DNA of 64,000 bases from Protaetiibacter intestinalis (lineage in GTDB: Bacteria > Actinomycetota > Actinomycetes > Actinomycetales > Microbacteriaceae). The stretch spans positions 1,426,001 to 1,490,000 of the forward strand of contig NZ_CP032630.1 of NCBI RefSeq assembly GCF_003627075.1. The letters run 5' to 3'. Below, one piece after another: positions 15,713-23,959 of this stretch. The translations under genes and the position numbers were made by a program. Every line of letters starts with the position of its first letter. The first letter of the stretch is position 1. Under the pieces are notes generated by a model. That model saw only the letters and a program-made list of their open reading frames with translations, was not told where the DNA came from and ran no database searches.

Positions 15713-16639
15713 GTGTACAGCTATCTCGGCCCCGCGGGCACCTTCACCTGGGCGGCGCTCGCCCAGGTGCCGGAGGCGGCGGGGACCGAGTGGCGCAGCG
15801 TCAACAACGTGGGCGAGGCGCTCGACGACGTCGTGAGCGGGCGCAGCACGGCCGCCATGATCGCGATCGAGAACTCGGTCGAGGGCGGCGTCTCGGCCAC
15901 CCAGGACGCCCTCGCCAACATCCCGGGGCTGCGGATCGTGGGCGAGTACCTCGTGTCCGTCAACTTCCAGCTCGTCGCGCGGCCGGGCACCCGCCTCGAG
16001 GAGGTGCGGGTCATCAACGCGCACCCCGTCGCCTACGCGCAGTGCCACCTGTGGCTCGACGCGACCCTGCCGAGCCACGGGCACATCCCGTCGACCTCGA
16101 ACGTGGCGGCGCCCGCCGAGCTGCTCGAGTCGACGAACGCCGACGCGGCCATCGCACCCCCCGGCATCACGGCGCACCTGCCGCTCGAGGTGCTCGCCGA
16201 GGACATCGCCGACAACGCGGAGGCGGTGACCCGCTTCGTGCTCGTGTCGCGTTCGCGCGTCATCCCGCCGCGCACCGGCGCCGACAAGACGAGCGTCATC
16301 GTCGAGCTGCCGACCGATCAGCCGGGCGCGCTCGTCGAGATGCTCGAGCAGTTCGCCACCCGCGGGGTGAACCTCAGCCTGCTCGAGTCGCGCCCCATCG
16401 GCGACGCCCTCGGCCGCTACCGCTTCATCGTCGACCTCGACGGTCACGTGCTCGACGAGCGGGTCGCGGATGCGCTGCTCGGCCTCAAGCGGTTCAGCCC
16501 GAGCGTGCAGTTCCTCGGCTCCTACCCGCGCGCCGACCAGCAGCACGTCGAGGTGACGAGCCGCTACGACGACCAGGTCTTCATCGACGCGCGCGACTGG
16601 CTGCGCGACATCGTGAGCGGCGCGCCCGCCGCGGAGTGA
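15713..16639 (+). CDS. pheA: prephenate dehydratase
   Basis: Converts prephenate to phenylpyruvate in phenylalanine synthesis; 308 aa, monofunctional with no chorismate mutase domain. The catalytic domain starts YSYLGPAGTFTWAAL and contains IAIENSVEGGV. The conserved Thr is in VTRFVLVSR (near residue 180). The C-terminal ACT domain has the GALVEMLEQFATRGVNLS and LESRPIGD motifs that bind phenylalanine for feedback inhibition. The start is set by the conserved first residues and the leaderless promoter. Transcription converges on the lipid kinase gene across repeat copy B. Confidence 0.93.
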   Translation: MYSYLGPAGTFTWAALAQVPEAAGTEWRSVNNVGEALDDVVSGRSTAAMIAIENSVEGGVSATQDALANIPGLRIVGEYLVSVNFQLVARPGTRLEEVRVINAHPVAYAQCHLWLDATLPSHGHIPSTSNVAAPAELLESTNADAAIAPPGITAHLPLEVLAEDIADNAEAVTRFVLVSRSRVIPPRTGADKTSVIVELPTDQPGALVEMLEQFATRGVNLSLLESRPIGDALGRYRFIVDLDGHVLDERVADALLGLKRFSPSVQFLGSYPRADQQHVEVTSRYDDQVFIDARDWLRDIVSGAPAAE

Positions 16640-16701
16640 CGGCGAGGTGCGGCCTGCGGCCGCGCTGTGTCTTGCGGGACGGCCGCGATGCGGCCTTCCC
16701 G

Positions 16702-16893
16702 CTGTTGAGTGCCGCGCGCCGGGCGTCACCCCTTCCGCTGGTTGAGTGCCGCGCGAAGCGCGGTGTATCGAAACCAGCGAAGGCGCCCCTCGATGGGGCG
16801 CCTTCGCTCGGTGAGGCCCCACTGGTCCACGTCTGCATGGGTTTCGATACGCCCGCTGCGCGGGCTACTCAACCCGCGGGGGCAACCAGCGGG
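16702..16893. repeat. composite dispersed repeat, copy B (inverted relative to A)
   Basis: A partial arm (16702-16729) precedes a complete element. On the minus strand this reads GGTTGAGTAG...TATCGAAACC, core GCAGACGTGGACCAGTGGGG leading to GCCTCACC, a perfect 14-bp hairpin (16776-16789 with 16795-16808) and the reversed arm up to 16735. The hairpin arms differ from copy A at paired positions, so the stem is kept by compensating changes. It lies between the convergent pheA and lipid-kinase genes. Confidence 0.88.
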
Positions 16894-16912
16894 AGGGGGC
16901 AACCCAACCCGC

Positions 16913-17908
16913 CTACGCGTCGCGGGGGAGGCGCACCACGAGGGCTGCGGGGTCGACGTGGGCGCGGAAGCCGTTGATGAGGCCCAACTCGTCGCCGTCG
17001 AGCTGGAAGTCCTCGGGATGGTCGAGGTCGACGTGCAGGCGGCGCCCGCGCAGGTAGCGCATCGCCCGCACCGGCTTCTGCCGCAGGTCGAGCAGTTTGC
17101 GCCCCATCGAGCTGCGGCGCAGCACCCCGTTCTCCCACAGCACGCCCACCCACACGCGCGCCCAGCCGAAGAAGCCCTCGGGGCGCAGCATGACGATGTC
17201 GAACAGGCCGTCGTCGAGTTCCGCATCCGGCAGCAGGTGCACGTTGCCGGGCAGGGTGCCGCAGTTGCCGACGATGACGGTGTGCGCCCGCGACGCCTTC
17301 ACCTCGCCGTCGTCGAGGCGGTAGTTCACCTTCAGCACCTCGCGGTCGACGAGCGCGCGCGCGATGGCGTCGACGTAGGCGAGCCAGCCGACCCGCTTCT
17401 TCAGCTCGGGGTTGGTGTTGGCGATCATCTTCGCGTCGAGCCCGACGCCCGCCATGACGAGGAACGCGAACTCCTCGCTGCCGCCGTCGGCGCGGTCGAT
17501 CTCGATCACCCCGACGTCGATCGCGCCGTCGAAGCCGGTGAAGGCGTAGTCGACCATGCGTTCGAGGTGGCTGGTGTTGACGTCGAGCCGCAGGTTGCGG
17601 GCGAGCAGGTTGCCGGTGCCGCAGGGCAGTACCGAGATGGCGACGCCGGTGCCGCGCAGTACCTGCCCGACGGCGCGGACGGTGCCGTCGCCGCCGCACG
17701 CGATCACCACATCCGGCGCGGAGGCGAGGGCCTGCCGGGTCTGCCCGTAGCCCGGGTCGTCGGGGGTGGTCTCGAACCAGATGCTCTTCGCCCAGCCGTG
17801 CTCGCTCTCGGAGACGGCGACCGCGGCGCGCAGCCGGTCGATGTCGACCTTGATCGGGTTGTAGACGACGGCCGCCCGCTTGGGTGCACCTGCGTCGGGC
17901 GGCGTCAT
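16913..17908 (-). CDS. diacylglycerol/sphingosine kinase-family protein
   Basis: 331-aa lipid kinase-like protein (YegS/LCB5 group), presumed to phosphorylate a lipid or glycolipid at the membrane. The N-terminal KRAAVVYNPIKVD and the ATP-binding VIACGGDGTVRAVGQVL (near residue 70) define the DAGK catalytic domain. GTGNLLARNL follows, and the C-terminal beta-sandwich contains the DDGLFDIVML segment. Upstream in-frame codons exist, but the ATG at 17908 has a TANNNT box exactly 6 nt upstream and begins just before the conserved domain. It diverges from serS with 53 bp between starts. Confidence 0.85.
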   Translation of the reverse strand: MTPPDAGAPKRAAVVYNPIKVDIDRLRAAVAVSESEHGWAKSIWFETTPDDPGYGQTRQALASAPDVVIACGGDGTVRAVGQVLRGTGVAISVLPCGTGNLLARNLRLDVNTSHLERMVDYAFTGFDGAIDVGVIEIDRADGGSEEFAFLVMAGVGLDAKMIANTNPELKKRVGWLAYVDAIARALVDREVLKVNYRLDDGEVKASRAHTVIVGNCGTLPGNVHLLPDAELDDGLFDIVMLRPEGFFGWARVWVGVLWENGVLRRSSMGRKLLDLRQKPVRAMRYLRGRRLHVDLDHPEDFQLDGDELGLINGFRAHVDPAALVVRLPRDA

Positions 17909-17914
17909 GGTCTC

Positions 17915-17920
17915 ACGGTA
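17915..17920 (-). promoter_or_regulatory. -10 box TACCGT of leaderless lipid-kinase gene
   Basis: On the minus strand TACCGT, then GAGACC, then the ATG at 17908. Confidence 0.6.
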
Positions 17921-17949
17921 GGCCATGAGCCACGCGCCCGACAGGCTCC

Positions 17950-17955
17950 TAGACT
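17950..17955 (+). promoter_or_regulatory. -10 box TAGACT of leaderless serS
   Basis: TAGACT, then TGAGGC, then the GTG at 17962. It is divergent from the lipid-kinase promoter 30 bp away. Confidence 0.6.
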
Positions 17956-17961
17956 TGAGGC

Positions 17962-19224
17962 GTGATCGACCCCGTGCTGCTGCGTGAGAACCCGGATGCC
18001 GTGAGAGCCTCGCAGGAGCGTCGCGGGGCATCCGTCGCCCTCGTCGACGACGCGCTCGCGGCGGATGTGGGCCGCCGCGCCGCGATCTCGGCGTTCGAAA
18101 CCCTGCGGGCGGAGCAGAACGCCTTCGGCAAGACGGTCGCGCAGGCGCCGAAGGAGCAGAAGGCGGCGCTCGTCGCGCAGGCGCAGGAGCTGGCCGCGAA
18201 GGTGAAGGACGCGCAGCGCGCGAGCACCGAGGCCGAGGAGCGCTTCGCCGAGGTGGCCGGGTCGATCCCGAACATCGTCATCGACGGGGTGCCCGCCGGG
18301 GGCGAGGACGACTTCGTGACGCTGCGCGAGGTGGGCGGGAGGCCGAGCTTCGACTTCGCCCCCCGCGACCACCTGGAGCTCGGCGAGCTGCTCGACGCGA
18401 TCGACATGGAACGCGGCGCGAAGGTGTCGGGCGCCCGGTTCTACTTCCTGAAGGGCGTCGGTGCGCGGCTCGAGTTCGCGCTCATCCAGTTGGGTCTGCA
18501 GCGCGCGCTCGAGGCGGGCTTCACCCCGCTCATCACCCCGACGCTCGTGCGACCCGACATCATGGCCGGCACCGGCTTCCTCGGCGCGCACGCCGACGAG
18601 ATCTACTACCTGGAGCGCGACGAGCTCTACCTCACCGGCACGAGCGAGGTGGCGCTCGCCGGCTACCACAAGGACGAGATCATCGACGTCTCGGCGGGCC
18701 CCAAGCGCTACGCCGGCATCTCGACCTGCTACCGGCGCGAGGCCGGCTCGGGCGGCAAGGACACCCGCGGCATCATCCGCGTGCACCAGTTCCAGAAGCT
18801 GGAGATGTTCAGCTACATCGACCCCGCGGATGCCGAGGCCGAGCACGAGCGTCTGCTCGCCCTGCAGGAGGGGATGCTGCAGAGCCTCGGCCTGTCGTAT
18901 CGCGTGATCGACACGGCCGCGGGCGACCTCGGCACGAGCGCCGCGCGCAAGTTCGACGTGGAGGCGTGGGTGCCTACCCAGGACGCCTACCGCGAGCTCA
19001 CCTCGACGAGCAACTGCACGACCTTCCAGGCGCGACGCCTCGACATCCGCCGCCGTGGCGAGGACGGCCGGACGAGCCCCGTCGCGACCCTCAACGGCAC
19101 GCTCGCCACGACCCGCTGGATCGTGGCGCTGCTGGAGACCCACCAGCGCGCCGACGGCTCGGTGGCGGTGCCGGAGGTGCTGCAACCGTTCCTCGGCCTC
19201 GAGGTGCTGGAGCCCGTGAAGTGA
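17962..19224 (+). CDS. serS: seryl-tRNA synthetase
   Basis: Charges tRNA-Ser; class II synthetase of 420 aa. The N-terminal coiled-coil arm (about residues 30-100) is rich in Glu/Lys/Ala. Motif 2 reads [17 protein letters not shown] with HQFQKLEMF. The motif 3 region is [14 protein letters not shown] followed by [15 protein letters not shown]. The GTG start is leaderless and its ending overlaps the HAD gene (GTGA). Two tRNA-Ser genes lie just downstream in the same orientation. Confidence 0.96.
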   Translation: MIDPVLLRENPDAVRASQERRGASVALVDDALAADVGRRAAISAFETLRAEQNAFGKTVAQAPKEQKAALVAQAQELAAKVKDAQRASTEAEERFAEVAGSIPNIVIDGVPAGGEDDFVTLREVGGRPSFDFAPRDHLELGELLDAIDMERGAKVSGARFYFLKGVGARLEFALIQLGLQRALEAGFTPLITPTLVRPDIMAGTGFLGAHADEIYYLERDELYLTGTSEVALAGYHKDEIIDVSAGPKRYAGISTCYRREAGSGGKDTRGIIRVHQFQKLEMFSYIDPADAEAEHERLLALQEGMLQSLGLSYRVIDTAAGDLGTSAARKFDVEAWVPTQDAYRELTSTSNCTTFQARRLDIRRRGEDGRTSPVATLNGTLATTRWIVALLETHQRADGSVAVPEVLQPFLGLEVLEPVK

Positions 19225-20048
19225 CGGCGCTCGCCCCCGAGGACCGCTGGCTCATCGGCCTCGACATCGACGGCACCGTGCTGCACGAGGACGGCCAGCT
19301 CGACGACCGCGTGGCGGCCGAGATCCGCCGGGTGCGCGATCTCGGCCACGAGATCATGCCCTCGACGGGCCGCTCGGTGTCGATGACGCTGCCCGTGATC
19401 GACCGGGTCGGCATCGCGCCGTCGTTCGCGGTGTGCGCGAACGGGGCGATCGTGATGCGACGCGACAAGGAGGCGCCGGTCGGCTGGGTGCGCGACCGCG
19501 TCGAGACGTTCGACCCGCGCGAGGTGCTCACGACGATCAGCGGCCACCTGCGCGGTGCGAGCTACGCCGTGGAGGACGAGGAGGGGTTGTTCCGCTTCAG
19601 CGGCCCGTTCCCGGAGGGCGCGCTCGCCGCGGGCCGCCTGCAGGTGGAGTTCGAGGAGCTGCTCACCACCCGCGCGACGCGCGTCGTGGTGCTGTCGCCC
19701 GGCCACGCGATCGAGGACTTCCTGAAGATCGTCGAGCGGATGGGCCTGCACAAGGTGAGCTACAACGTCGGCTGGACGGCGTGGCTCGACATCGCCCCCG
19801 ACGGTGTCAACAAGGGCACCGGCATGGAGTACGTGCGCGAGACGCTCGGCATCTCGCGCGAGCACGTCATGGTGATCGGCGACGGACGCAACGACATCGA
19901 CATGTTCGAGTGGGCGGCATCCGGGGGCGGCGTCGCGATCGCGATGGGGCAGGCGCCGGATGAGGTGAAGGCCGTGTCGACGGATGTCACGGGCACCGAC
20001 CTCGAACAGGGCGTCGCCAGCGCTCTCGCACGGTATTTCCAGGGTTGA
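19221..20048 (+). CDS. HAD-superfamily phosphatase (Cof type, class IIB)
   Basis: 275-aa cytoplasmic phosphatase, likely acting on a sugar phosphate or nucleotide. Motif I is [13 protein letters not shown], motif II lies in MPSTGRS, the lysine region is GVNKGTGM and motif IV is [15 protein letters not shown]. The IIB cap lies between about residues 85 and 190. The GTG at 19221 overlaps the serS stop, giving translational coupling with serS. Any functional tie to serine charging is unproven. Confidence 0.85.
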   Translation: MTALAPEDRWLIGLDIDGTVLHEDGQLDDRVAAEIRRVRDLGHEIMPSTGRSVSMTLPVIDRVGIAPSFAVCANGAIVMRRDKEAPVGWVRDRVETFDPREVLTTISGHLRGASYAVEDEEGLFRFSGPFPEGALAAGRLQVEFEELLTTRATRVVVLSPGHAIEDFLKIVERMGLHKVSYNVGWTAWLDIAPDGVNKGTGMEYVRETLGISREHVMVIGDGRNDIDMFEWAASGGGVAIAMGQAPDEVKAVSTDVTGTDLEQGVASALARYFQG

Positions 20049-20063
20049 CGACCCCTTCTCCCT

Positions 20064-20069
20064 TACACT
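20064..20069 (+). promoter_or_regulatory. -10 box TACACT upstream of tRNA-Ser(TGA)
   Basis: TACACT lies 17 nt before the tRNA 5' end. TTGACG occurs upstream but with only a 13-nt spacer, so the -35 is uncertain. Confidence 0.45.
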
Positions 20070-20086
20070 CGATTCCGGTCAACCGA

Positions 20087-20171
20087 GGAGGGCTGTCCGA
20101 GCGGCCGATGGAGCCGGTCTTGAAAACCGGTGGGCAGTGATGTCTCGTGGGTTCGAATCCCACGCCCTCCG
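20087..20171 (+). tRNA. tRNA-Ser (anticodon TGA)
   Basis: 85-nt class II tRNA. The acceptor GGAGGGC (20087-20093) pairs with GCCCTCC (20164-20170), and G at 20171 is the discriminator. The anticodon loop CTTGAAA gives anticodon TGA, reading UCA and other UCN codons. A long variable arm and GGTTCGAATCC T-loop are present. CCA is not encoded. Confidence 0.95.
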
Positions 20172-20223
20172 CTGCACGTCGTCCCCGTCCGTTTTCCGAG
20201 CCTGATCCCGAGAAGAGGTGTCC

Positions 20224-21480
20224 GTGTCCGAGCAGGAGCAGCTGCGCGATCGTTCCCAGCGCGCCCGGGCGCCCCGCCCCACCGGCATCGCGCGGCATGG
20301 ACGGCTTCCGCGGTCGCGGGCCTGGAAGACGGTGCTCGGGCTGATCGGCTCGACCGTCGCCGTCGTGCTCGTCGCCACGACCTCGGTCGGTGCGATCGCC
20401 ATCATGCAGCTCAAGCAGGAGCTCGACGACACGGGCGTGACGATCAACGAGACCGAGGCGCCCATCCCCGAGATCGGCGCCTACGAGGGCGGCTTCAACG
20501 TGCTGGTCGTCGGCAGCGACGCCTACTACGACCGCGACAGCGTGCTCAACGACGTCAACATCCTCGTGCACGTCTCCGCCGACCAGACGAGCGCTGTCGC
20601 GGTGAGCTTCCCGCGCGACATGGTCGTGCCGTTCCCCCCGTGCACCAACGAGGAGACGGGCCGCAAGACGAGCGCCGCCTCCGGCATCCCGATCAACAGC
20701 GCCCTCTCCTACGGTGGCCTCAACTGCGTCGTCGACGTGGTGCGCAACTTCACGGGCCTCGAGATCCAGTACGCCGCCATGATCGGCTTCGAGGGGGTCG
20801 CCAACATGGCGACCGCGGTCGGCGGCGTGGATGTCTGCGTGCAGGGTGAGATCCACGACAAGTACGTGGGCCTCGACCTGGAGGCGGGGACCCACCACCT
20901 CGACGGCTGGCAGGCGCTGCAGTTCGTGCGTTCGCGTCACGGTGTCGGCGACGGCTCCGACCTCACGCGTATCAGCTCGCAGCAGGTGTTCATGTCGGCT
21001 CTGCTGCGCAAGCTGAAGTCGGAGGACACGCTCACCAACGTCGGCAAGCTGTGGGGCATCGCGAATGCCGCGCTCGAGAACATGAAGCTGTCGAAGGAGC
21101 TCACCCAGGTTCCGACGATGATCGCCATGGCGAAGGCGCTCAGCAACATCCCGATGGACCGCATCACCTTCGTGCAGTACCCGGGCAGCACCGGCGGCAC
21201 GGGGATCTACGCGGGCAAGGTGCAGCCGAACAAGACGCTCGGCACCCAGCTGATCGACGCGATCAAGGCCGACCAGGCGATCGCCGTCGAGGCCGGTGAC
21301 GGTCGCGGCTCGGAGCTCGACCCGAACGCGACGCAGGAGCCGACGGCCCCCGAGACCTCGACGCCGGACCCGACCGGCTCGGCGACCCCCACCCCGGAGC
21401 AGACCCTGTCGGAGGCGGTCACGATCAACGGTCTGCGCGGTCAGACGGCGGCAGACCAGACCTGCACGATCGGCAACTGA
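20224..21480 (+). CDS. LytR-CpsA-Psr (LCP) family cell-wall ligase
   Basis: 418 aa. LCP enzymes transfer lipid-linked wall polymers such as teichoic acid-like or arabinogalactan-like glycans to peptidoglycan. A cytoplasmic start of about 37 residues precedes one transmembrane helix (about 38-62). The LCP domain begins GGFNVLVVGSDAYYD and contains the pyrophosphate-binding Arg in VSFPRDMVV and the SRHGVGDGSDLTRISSQQ motif. A Pro/Thr-rich tail (PTAPETSTPDPTGSATPTPE) precedes the last 25 residues. GTG codons occur at 20218 and 20224; the second is preferred because AGAAGAG lies 6 nt before it. It sits between two tRNA-Ser genes. Confidence 0.9.
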   Translation: MSEQEQLRDRSQRARAPRPTGIARHGRLPRSRAWKTVLGLIGSTVAVVLVATTSVGAIAIMQLKQELDDTGVTINETEAPIPEIGAYEGGFNVLVVGSDAYYDRDSVLNDVNILVHVSADQTSAVAVSFPRDMVVPFPPCTNEETGRKTSAASGIPINSALSYGGLNCVVDVVRNFTGLEIQYAAMIGFEGVANMATAVGGVDVCVQGEIHDKYVGLDLEAGTHHLDGWQALQFVRSRHGVGDGSDLTRISSQQVFMSALLRKLKSEDTLTNVGKLWGIANAALENMKLSKELTQVPTMIAMAKALSNIPMDRITFVQYPGSTGGTGIYAGKVQPNKTLGTQLIDAIKADQAIAVEAGDGRGSELDPNATQEPTAPETSTPDPTGSATPTPEQTLSEAVTINGLRGQTAADQTCTIGN

Positions 21481-21509
21481 CGCGCGTCGGGAGCCCATCC
21501 CGCTGTGGG

Positions 21510-21515
21510 TATGAT
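21510..21515 (+). promoter_or_regulatory. -10 box TATGAT upstream of tRNA-Ser(GCT)
   Basis: TATGAT lies 15 nt before the tRNA 5' end. No clear -35 is seen. Confidence 0.55.
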
Positions 21516-21530
21516 GGGCAGGCAGTACCG

Positions 21531-21619
21531 GGAGACGTCGCATAGTCCGGTCGAGTGCACCACCCTGCTAAGGTGGAGACCCCTCCGGGGGTCCGAGGGT
21601 TCAAATCCCTCCGTCTCCG
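21531..21619 (+). tRNA. tRNA-Ser (anticodon GCT)
   Basis: 89-nt class II tRNA. GGAGACG (21531-21537) pairs with CGTCTCC (21612-21618); G at 21619 is the discriminator. The anticodon loop CTGCTAA gives GCT for AGC/AGU codons. The long variable arm is the ACCCCTCCGGGGGT stem region. Its last 18 bases plus one are repeated at 21760-21778. Confidence 0.95.
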
Positions 21620-21628
21620 CGAACGATG

Positions 21629-21653
21629 AAAGCCCCGCCGCGTGCGGGGCTTT
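21629..21653 (+). terminator. terminator after tRNA-Ser(GCT)
   Basis: AAAGCCCCGC (21629-21638) pairs with GCGGGGCTTT (21644-21653) around a 5-nt loop. This is the A/T-flanked form typical of tRNA gene ends in this window. Confidence 0.85.
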
Positions 21654-21759
21654 CGTCGTTGTCGGGAGCCGGAAGGACGCGAAGCCTTCACACGAGGGTG
21701 GGCCCACGCCGCCGGAGGCTCCGCGCGCCGCGCAGCGGCGGGTGGAGGGGCGGTGGGGA

Positions 21760-21778
21760 CAAATCCCTCCGTCTCCGC
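21760..21778 (+). repeat. duplicated 3' end of tRNA-Ser(GCT)
   Basis: CAAATCCCTCCGTCTCCGC is identical to 21602-21620, the T-loop and acceptor end of the tRNA. The two copies are 139 bp apart and the second is followed by its own terminator. This looks like an attachment-site scar or a partial tandem duplication. The stretch 21654-21759 between the terminator and this copy shows no gene. Confidence 0.8.
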
Positions 21779-21784
21779 ATCGTG

Positions 21785-21806
21785 AAACCCCGCTTCGGCG
21801 GGGTTT
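21785..21806 (+). terminator. terminator after the duplicated tRNA end
   Basis: AAACCCCGC (21785-21793), a TTCG tetraloop and GCGGGGTTT (21798-21806). It is placed relative to the repeated tRNA end much as the first terminator is to the real tRNA. Confidence 0.8.
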
Positions 21807-21873
21807 CGGCGTTTGCGGTCGAGACGGGAGACCATCAGGACCCGGAAGCTGCATCTCATACTGTCGGCGGCGG

Positions 21874-21905
21874 CGTGTATGACTTAGGCTACTAAGTCAT
21901 ACACG
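21874..21905 (+). promoter_or_regulatory. 14+14 bp palindromic operator over the Fic-gene promoter
   Basis: CGTGTATGACTTAG (21874-21887) and CTAAGTCATACACG (21892-21905) are exact inverted repeats around GCTA. A TAGGCT -10 box (21885-21890) lies inside. The block is AT-rich compared with its surroundings and ends 14 bp before the Fic start. It is a likely binding site for a dimeric repressor, possibly the Fic protein's own C-terminal winged helix. Confidence 0.75.
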
Positions 21906-21919
21906 TGAGGTGATGCGGT

Positions 21920-23110
21920 ATGGGATCGTGGCCGGCGGCGACAGCCGAGGTGTTCGAGTGGCGATCGCTCGCGCGCGCGGAAACGGGTCCGGGCCTCGCC
22001 GAGTACCTGGGCGGTCCGCGCGAGTACACCGCGACGATTCCGGCATCGATCGCCGGAGTCGACGTGGCGCTACCGGCCGCCCTGCTCGCGGCCGCGGACG
22101 AGGCCGCTCGTGAATTGAGTCGGTTCGATGCCGAGCTGGGCCACCGCGTCGCGGCGTTCGCGCCCGTGCTGTTGCGGAGCGAGGCTGCAGCCTCGTCGCA
22201 GATCGAGCAGCTCACGGCGAGCGCCCGTGCGATCTTCTCGGCGGAGCTCGGCGCTCGGGGAGCCCGCAACGCATTGCTCATCGCGGCGAACACCTCCGCA
22301 CTCCAGGCCGCCGTGGATCTCGCAGGAGAACTCGGCCCGGCCGCCATCCGCCAGATGCACGCGGTTCTCATGGCGGAGCAGCCCCGGCACGCGCCCGGCC
22401 GGTGGCGCGAGGAGCCGGTCTGGATCGGGGTCTCGTCGCAGTCGCCGGTCGGGGCGGACTTCGTGGCTCCTCCGTGGGAGCTCGTCCCCGGGCTGATCGA
22501 CGACCTCGTGGCTTTCACCGGGCGGCTGGATGTGCTGCCGCTGGTGTCCACGGCGGTCGCACACGCGCAGTTCGAGACCATCCACCCGTTCACCGACGGG
22601 AATGGCCGAACCGGTCGTGCGCTGGCTCAGGCGATGCTCCGACATCGCGCGGTCACCCGCAGCGTCGCCGTACCGGTCTCTGCGGGTCTGCTCTCGGACG
22701 TCGAGGGGTACCACCGGGCGTTGACGGCATACCGCGCCGGCGACGCCGAACCGATCGTCGCCAGGTTCACGGAGGCGAGCGTGCGCGCGGTGGCCAACGC
22801 ACGCGAGCTGGTGGCTGACATCGATGCGATCCACGCCGGGTGGCGCGAGCGTGTGCGGGCCCGCTCGGACAGCGGAGTGTGGCGGGTGCTGGACGTCGTC
22901 GCCCGGACTCCTGTGGTGGATGCCGCGCTGATCGCCCGCGAGCTCGGCATCCGGACGCAGAACGCGTACCCGCTGCTGCGTGACCTCACGGAGAAGGGCG
23001 TGCTTGCGGCGAAGAACGAGTATCGGATCGGAACCCTCTGGCGTAGCGAGGAGATCCTCGACGCCGTCGACCGCTTCGCGAGGCGCGCAGGTCGTCGGCA
23101 GCGGGCCTAA
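21920..23110 (+). CDS. Fic-family AMPylase-like protein with C-terminal winged helix
   Basis: 396 aa. The Fic core motif HPFTDGNGRTGR (near residue 222) is complete, so nucleotidyl (usually AMP) transfer to a protein target is expected. An N-terminal inhibitory-helix-like segment, SSQIEQ, fits the class II S-x-x-x-E pattern except that Gly/Asn is replaced by Gln. The N-terminal about 100 residues match the Fic_N region, and residues 315-380 (LIARELGIRTQNAYPLLRDL) form a DNA-binding-like winged helix. GAGGTGA precedes the ATG. No separate antitoxin ORF is visible. The position beside a duplicated tRNA end suggests acquisition. The protein target is unknown. Confidence 0.88.
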   Translation: MGSWPAATAEVFEWRSLARAETGPGLAEYLGGPREYTATIPASIAGVDVALPAALLAAADEAARELSRFDAELGHRVAAFAPVLLRSEAAASSQIEQLTASARAIFSAELGARGARNALLIAANTSALQAAVDLAGELGPAAIRQMHAVLMAEQPRHAPGRWREEPVWIGVSSQSPVGADFVAPPWELVPGLIDDLVAFTGRLDVLPLVSTAVAHAQFETIHPFTDGNGRTGRALAQAMLRHRAVTRSVAVPVSAGLLSDVEGYHRALTAYRAGDAEPIVARFTEASVRAVANARELVADIDAIHAGWRERVRARSDSGVWRVLDVVARTPVVDAALIARELGIRTQNAYPLLRDLTEKGVLAAKNEYRIGTLWRSEEILDAVDRFARRAGRRQRA

Positions 23111-23120
23111 GGAGGCGTGG

Positions 23121-23957
23121 ATGCGGGGCGTCGGGGTCGGCGGGCTGCTCGTCGCCGTGCTGTTCGGTGCGGCGGGGTGCGCCCCCTCGCCGGCGCCGGC
23201 GCTGCCGGACGGCGTGCAGGTGCAGCTCGTGCAGCTGCGTTCGGACGTCGCCGACCGCACGGCCCAGGTACGGGTGGTGAACGGATCGGACGCCGACCTC
23301 GTCGTGGAGCGGCTCGTCGTCGAGGATGACTGGTTCGCCGGCCCCGCCGAGCGCGAGAAGCGCAGCGCGATCGCCGCCGGGCGCACGGTCGACCTGCGCA
23401 TCCAGCTGCCGGAGTCGGCGTGCGAGGGCGAACCGGCCGCGGGGGAGCGGCGCAGCCGCGCCCTGCTCGAGCTGGCCGGCATCGGCACCGTCGAGGTCGA
23501 TCTCGTCGACCCGCTCGGGTTCAGCGTCCGCCTGCACGAGCGGGAGTGCCTCGCGCACGACGCGGCCGCCGTCGCGGGTATCCGCATCTCGGGTTTCGTG
23601 GCATCCCCCGCGGGCGAGCCCGCGCGGCTGGAGCTCGCGATCGAGCCCACCGGCGGCGATGGCGCGATCGAGCTGCTCGAGTTGCGGCCGACCAACCTGC
23701 TGCAGTTCACCACGGCCGAGTCGAGCCCGCATCCGCTCGGCGTCACGGTCGCCGGATCCGACGCACCGCAGACCCTGCAGATTCCGCTCGTGCCACAGCG
23801 GTGCGACCCGCACGCCGTCATGGAGGACAAGCGCGGCACGGTGTTCGGCCTCTCGCTGCGCGCCGACGGCGTGGAGGGCGTCGTCGACGTGGCGGCGTCG
23901 GACGAGCTCAAGGGGCGGATGCTGCGCTGGGTCGCCGACTGGTGCGGATACGCGTGA
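23121..23957 (+). CDS. putative lipoprotein of unknown function
   Basis: 278 aa, not recognised. A signal peptide (MRGVGVGGLLVAVLFGAAGC) ends in a lipobox with Cys20, so it should be anchored outside the membrane. The mature part is rich in beta-strand-like stretches and has four cysteines in acidic contexts (SACEGE, ERECLA, PQRCDP, DWCGYA). These could form two disulfides. AAGGAGG lies 6-12 nt before the ATG at 23121; longer in-frame codons overlap the Fic gene and are dismissed. It ends 2 bp from the convergent AraC gene. Confidence 0.7.
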   Translation: MRGVGVGGLLVAVLFGAAGCAPSPAPALPDGVQVQLVQLRSDVADRTAQVRVVNGSDADLVVERLVVEDDWFAGPAEREKRSAIAAGRTVDLRIQLPESACEGEPAAGERRSRALLELAGIGTVEVDLVDPLGFSVRLHERECLAHDAAAVAGIRISGFVASPAGEPARLELAIEPTGGDGAIELLELRPTNLLQFTTAESSPHPLGVTVAGSDAPQTLQIPLVPQRCDPHAVMEDKRGTVFGLSLRADGVEGVVDVAASDELKGRMLRWVADWCGYA

Positions 23958-23959
23958 TT

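Noticed and set aside
14063..16822. 919-codon minus-strand frame containing pgm
   Set aside because: Only the part from 15682 down is phosphoglucomutase. The rest is antisense to pheA and repeat copy B, with no family resemblance.
20045..20069. TTGACG/TACACT as a full promoter for tRNA-Ser(TGA)
   Set aside because: The spacer is 13 nt, too short for a normal sigma-70 promoter, so only the -10 box is listed.
21425..21859. Minus-strand ORFs over tRNA-Ser(GCT)
   Set aside because: They are translations of the tRNA and its duplicated end; such ORFs are a frequent artefact.
21654..21919. Antitoxin gene for the Fic protein
   Set aside because: No ORF with a ribosome site or antitoxin-like motif precedes it, and the gene after it is a lipoprotein. 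The inhibitory helix seems to be internal.
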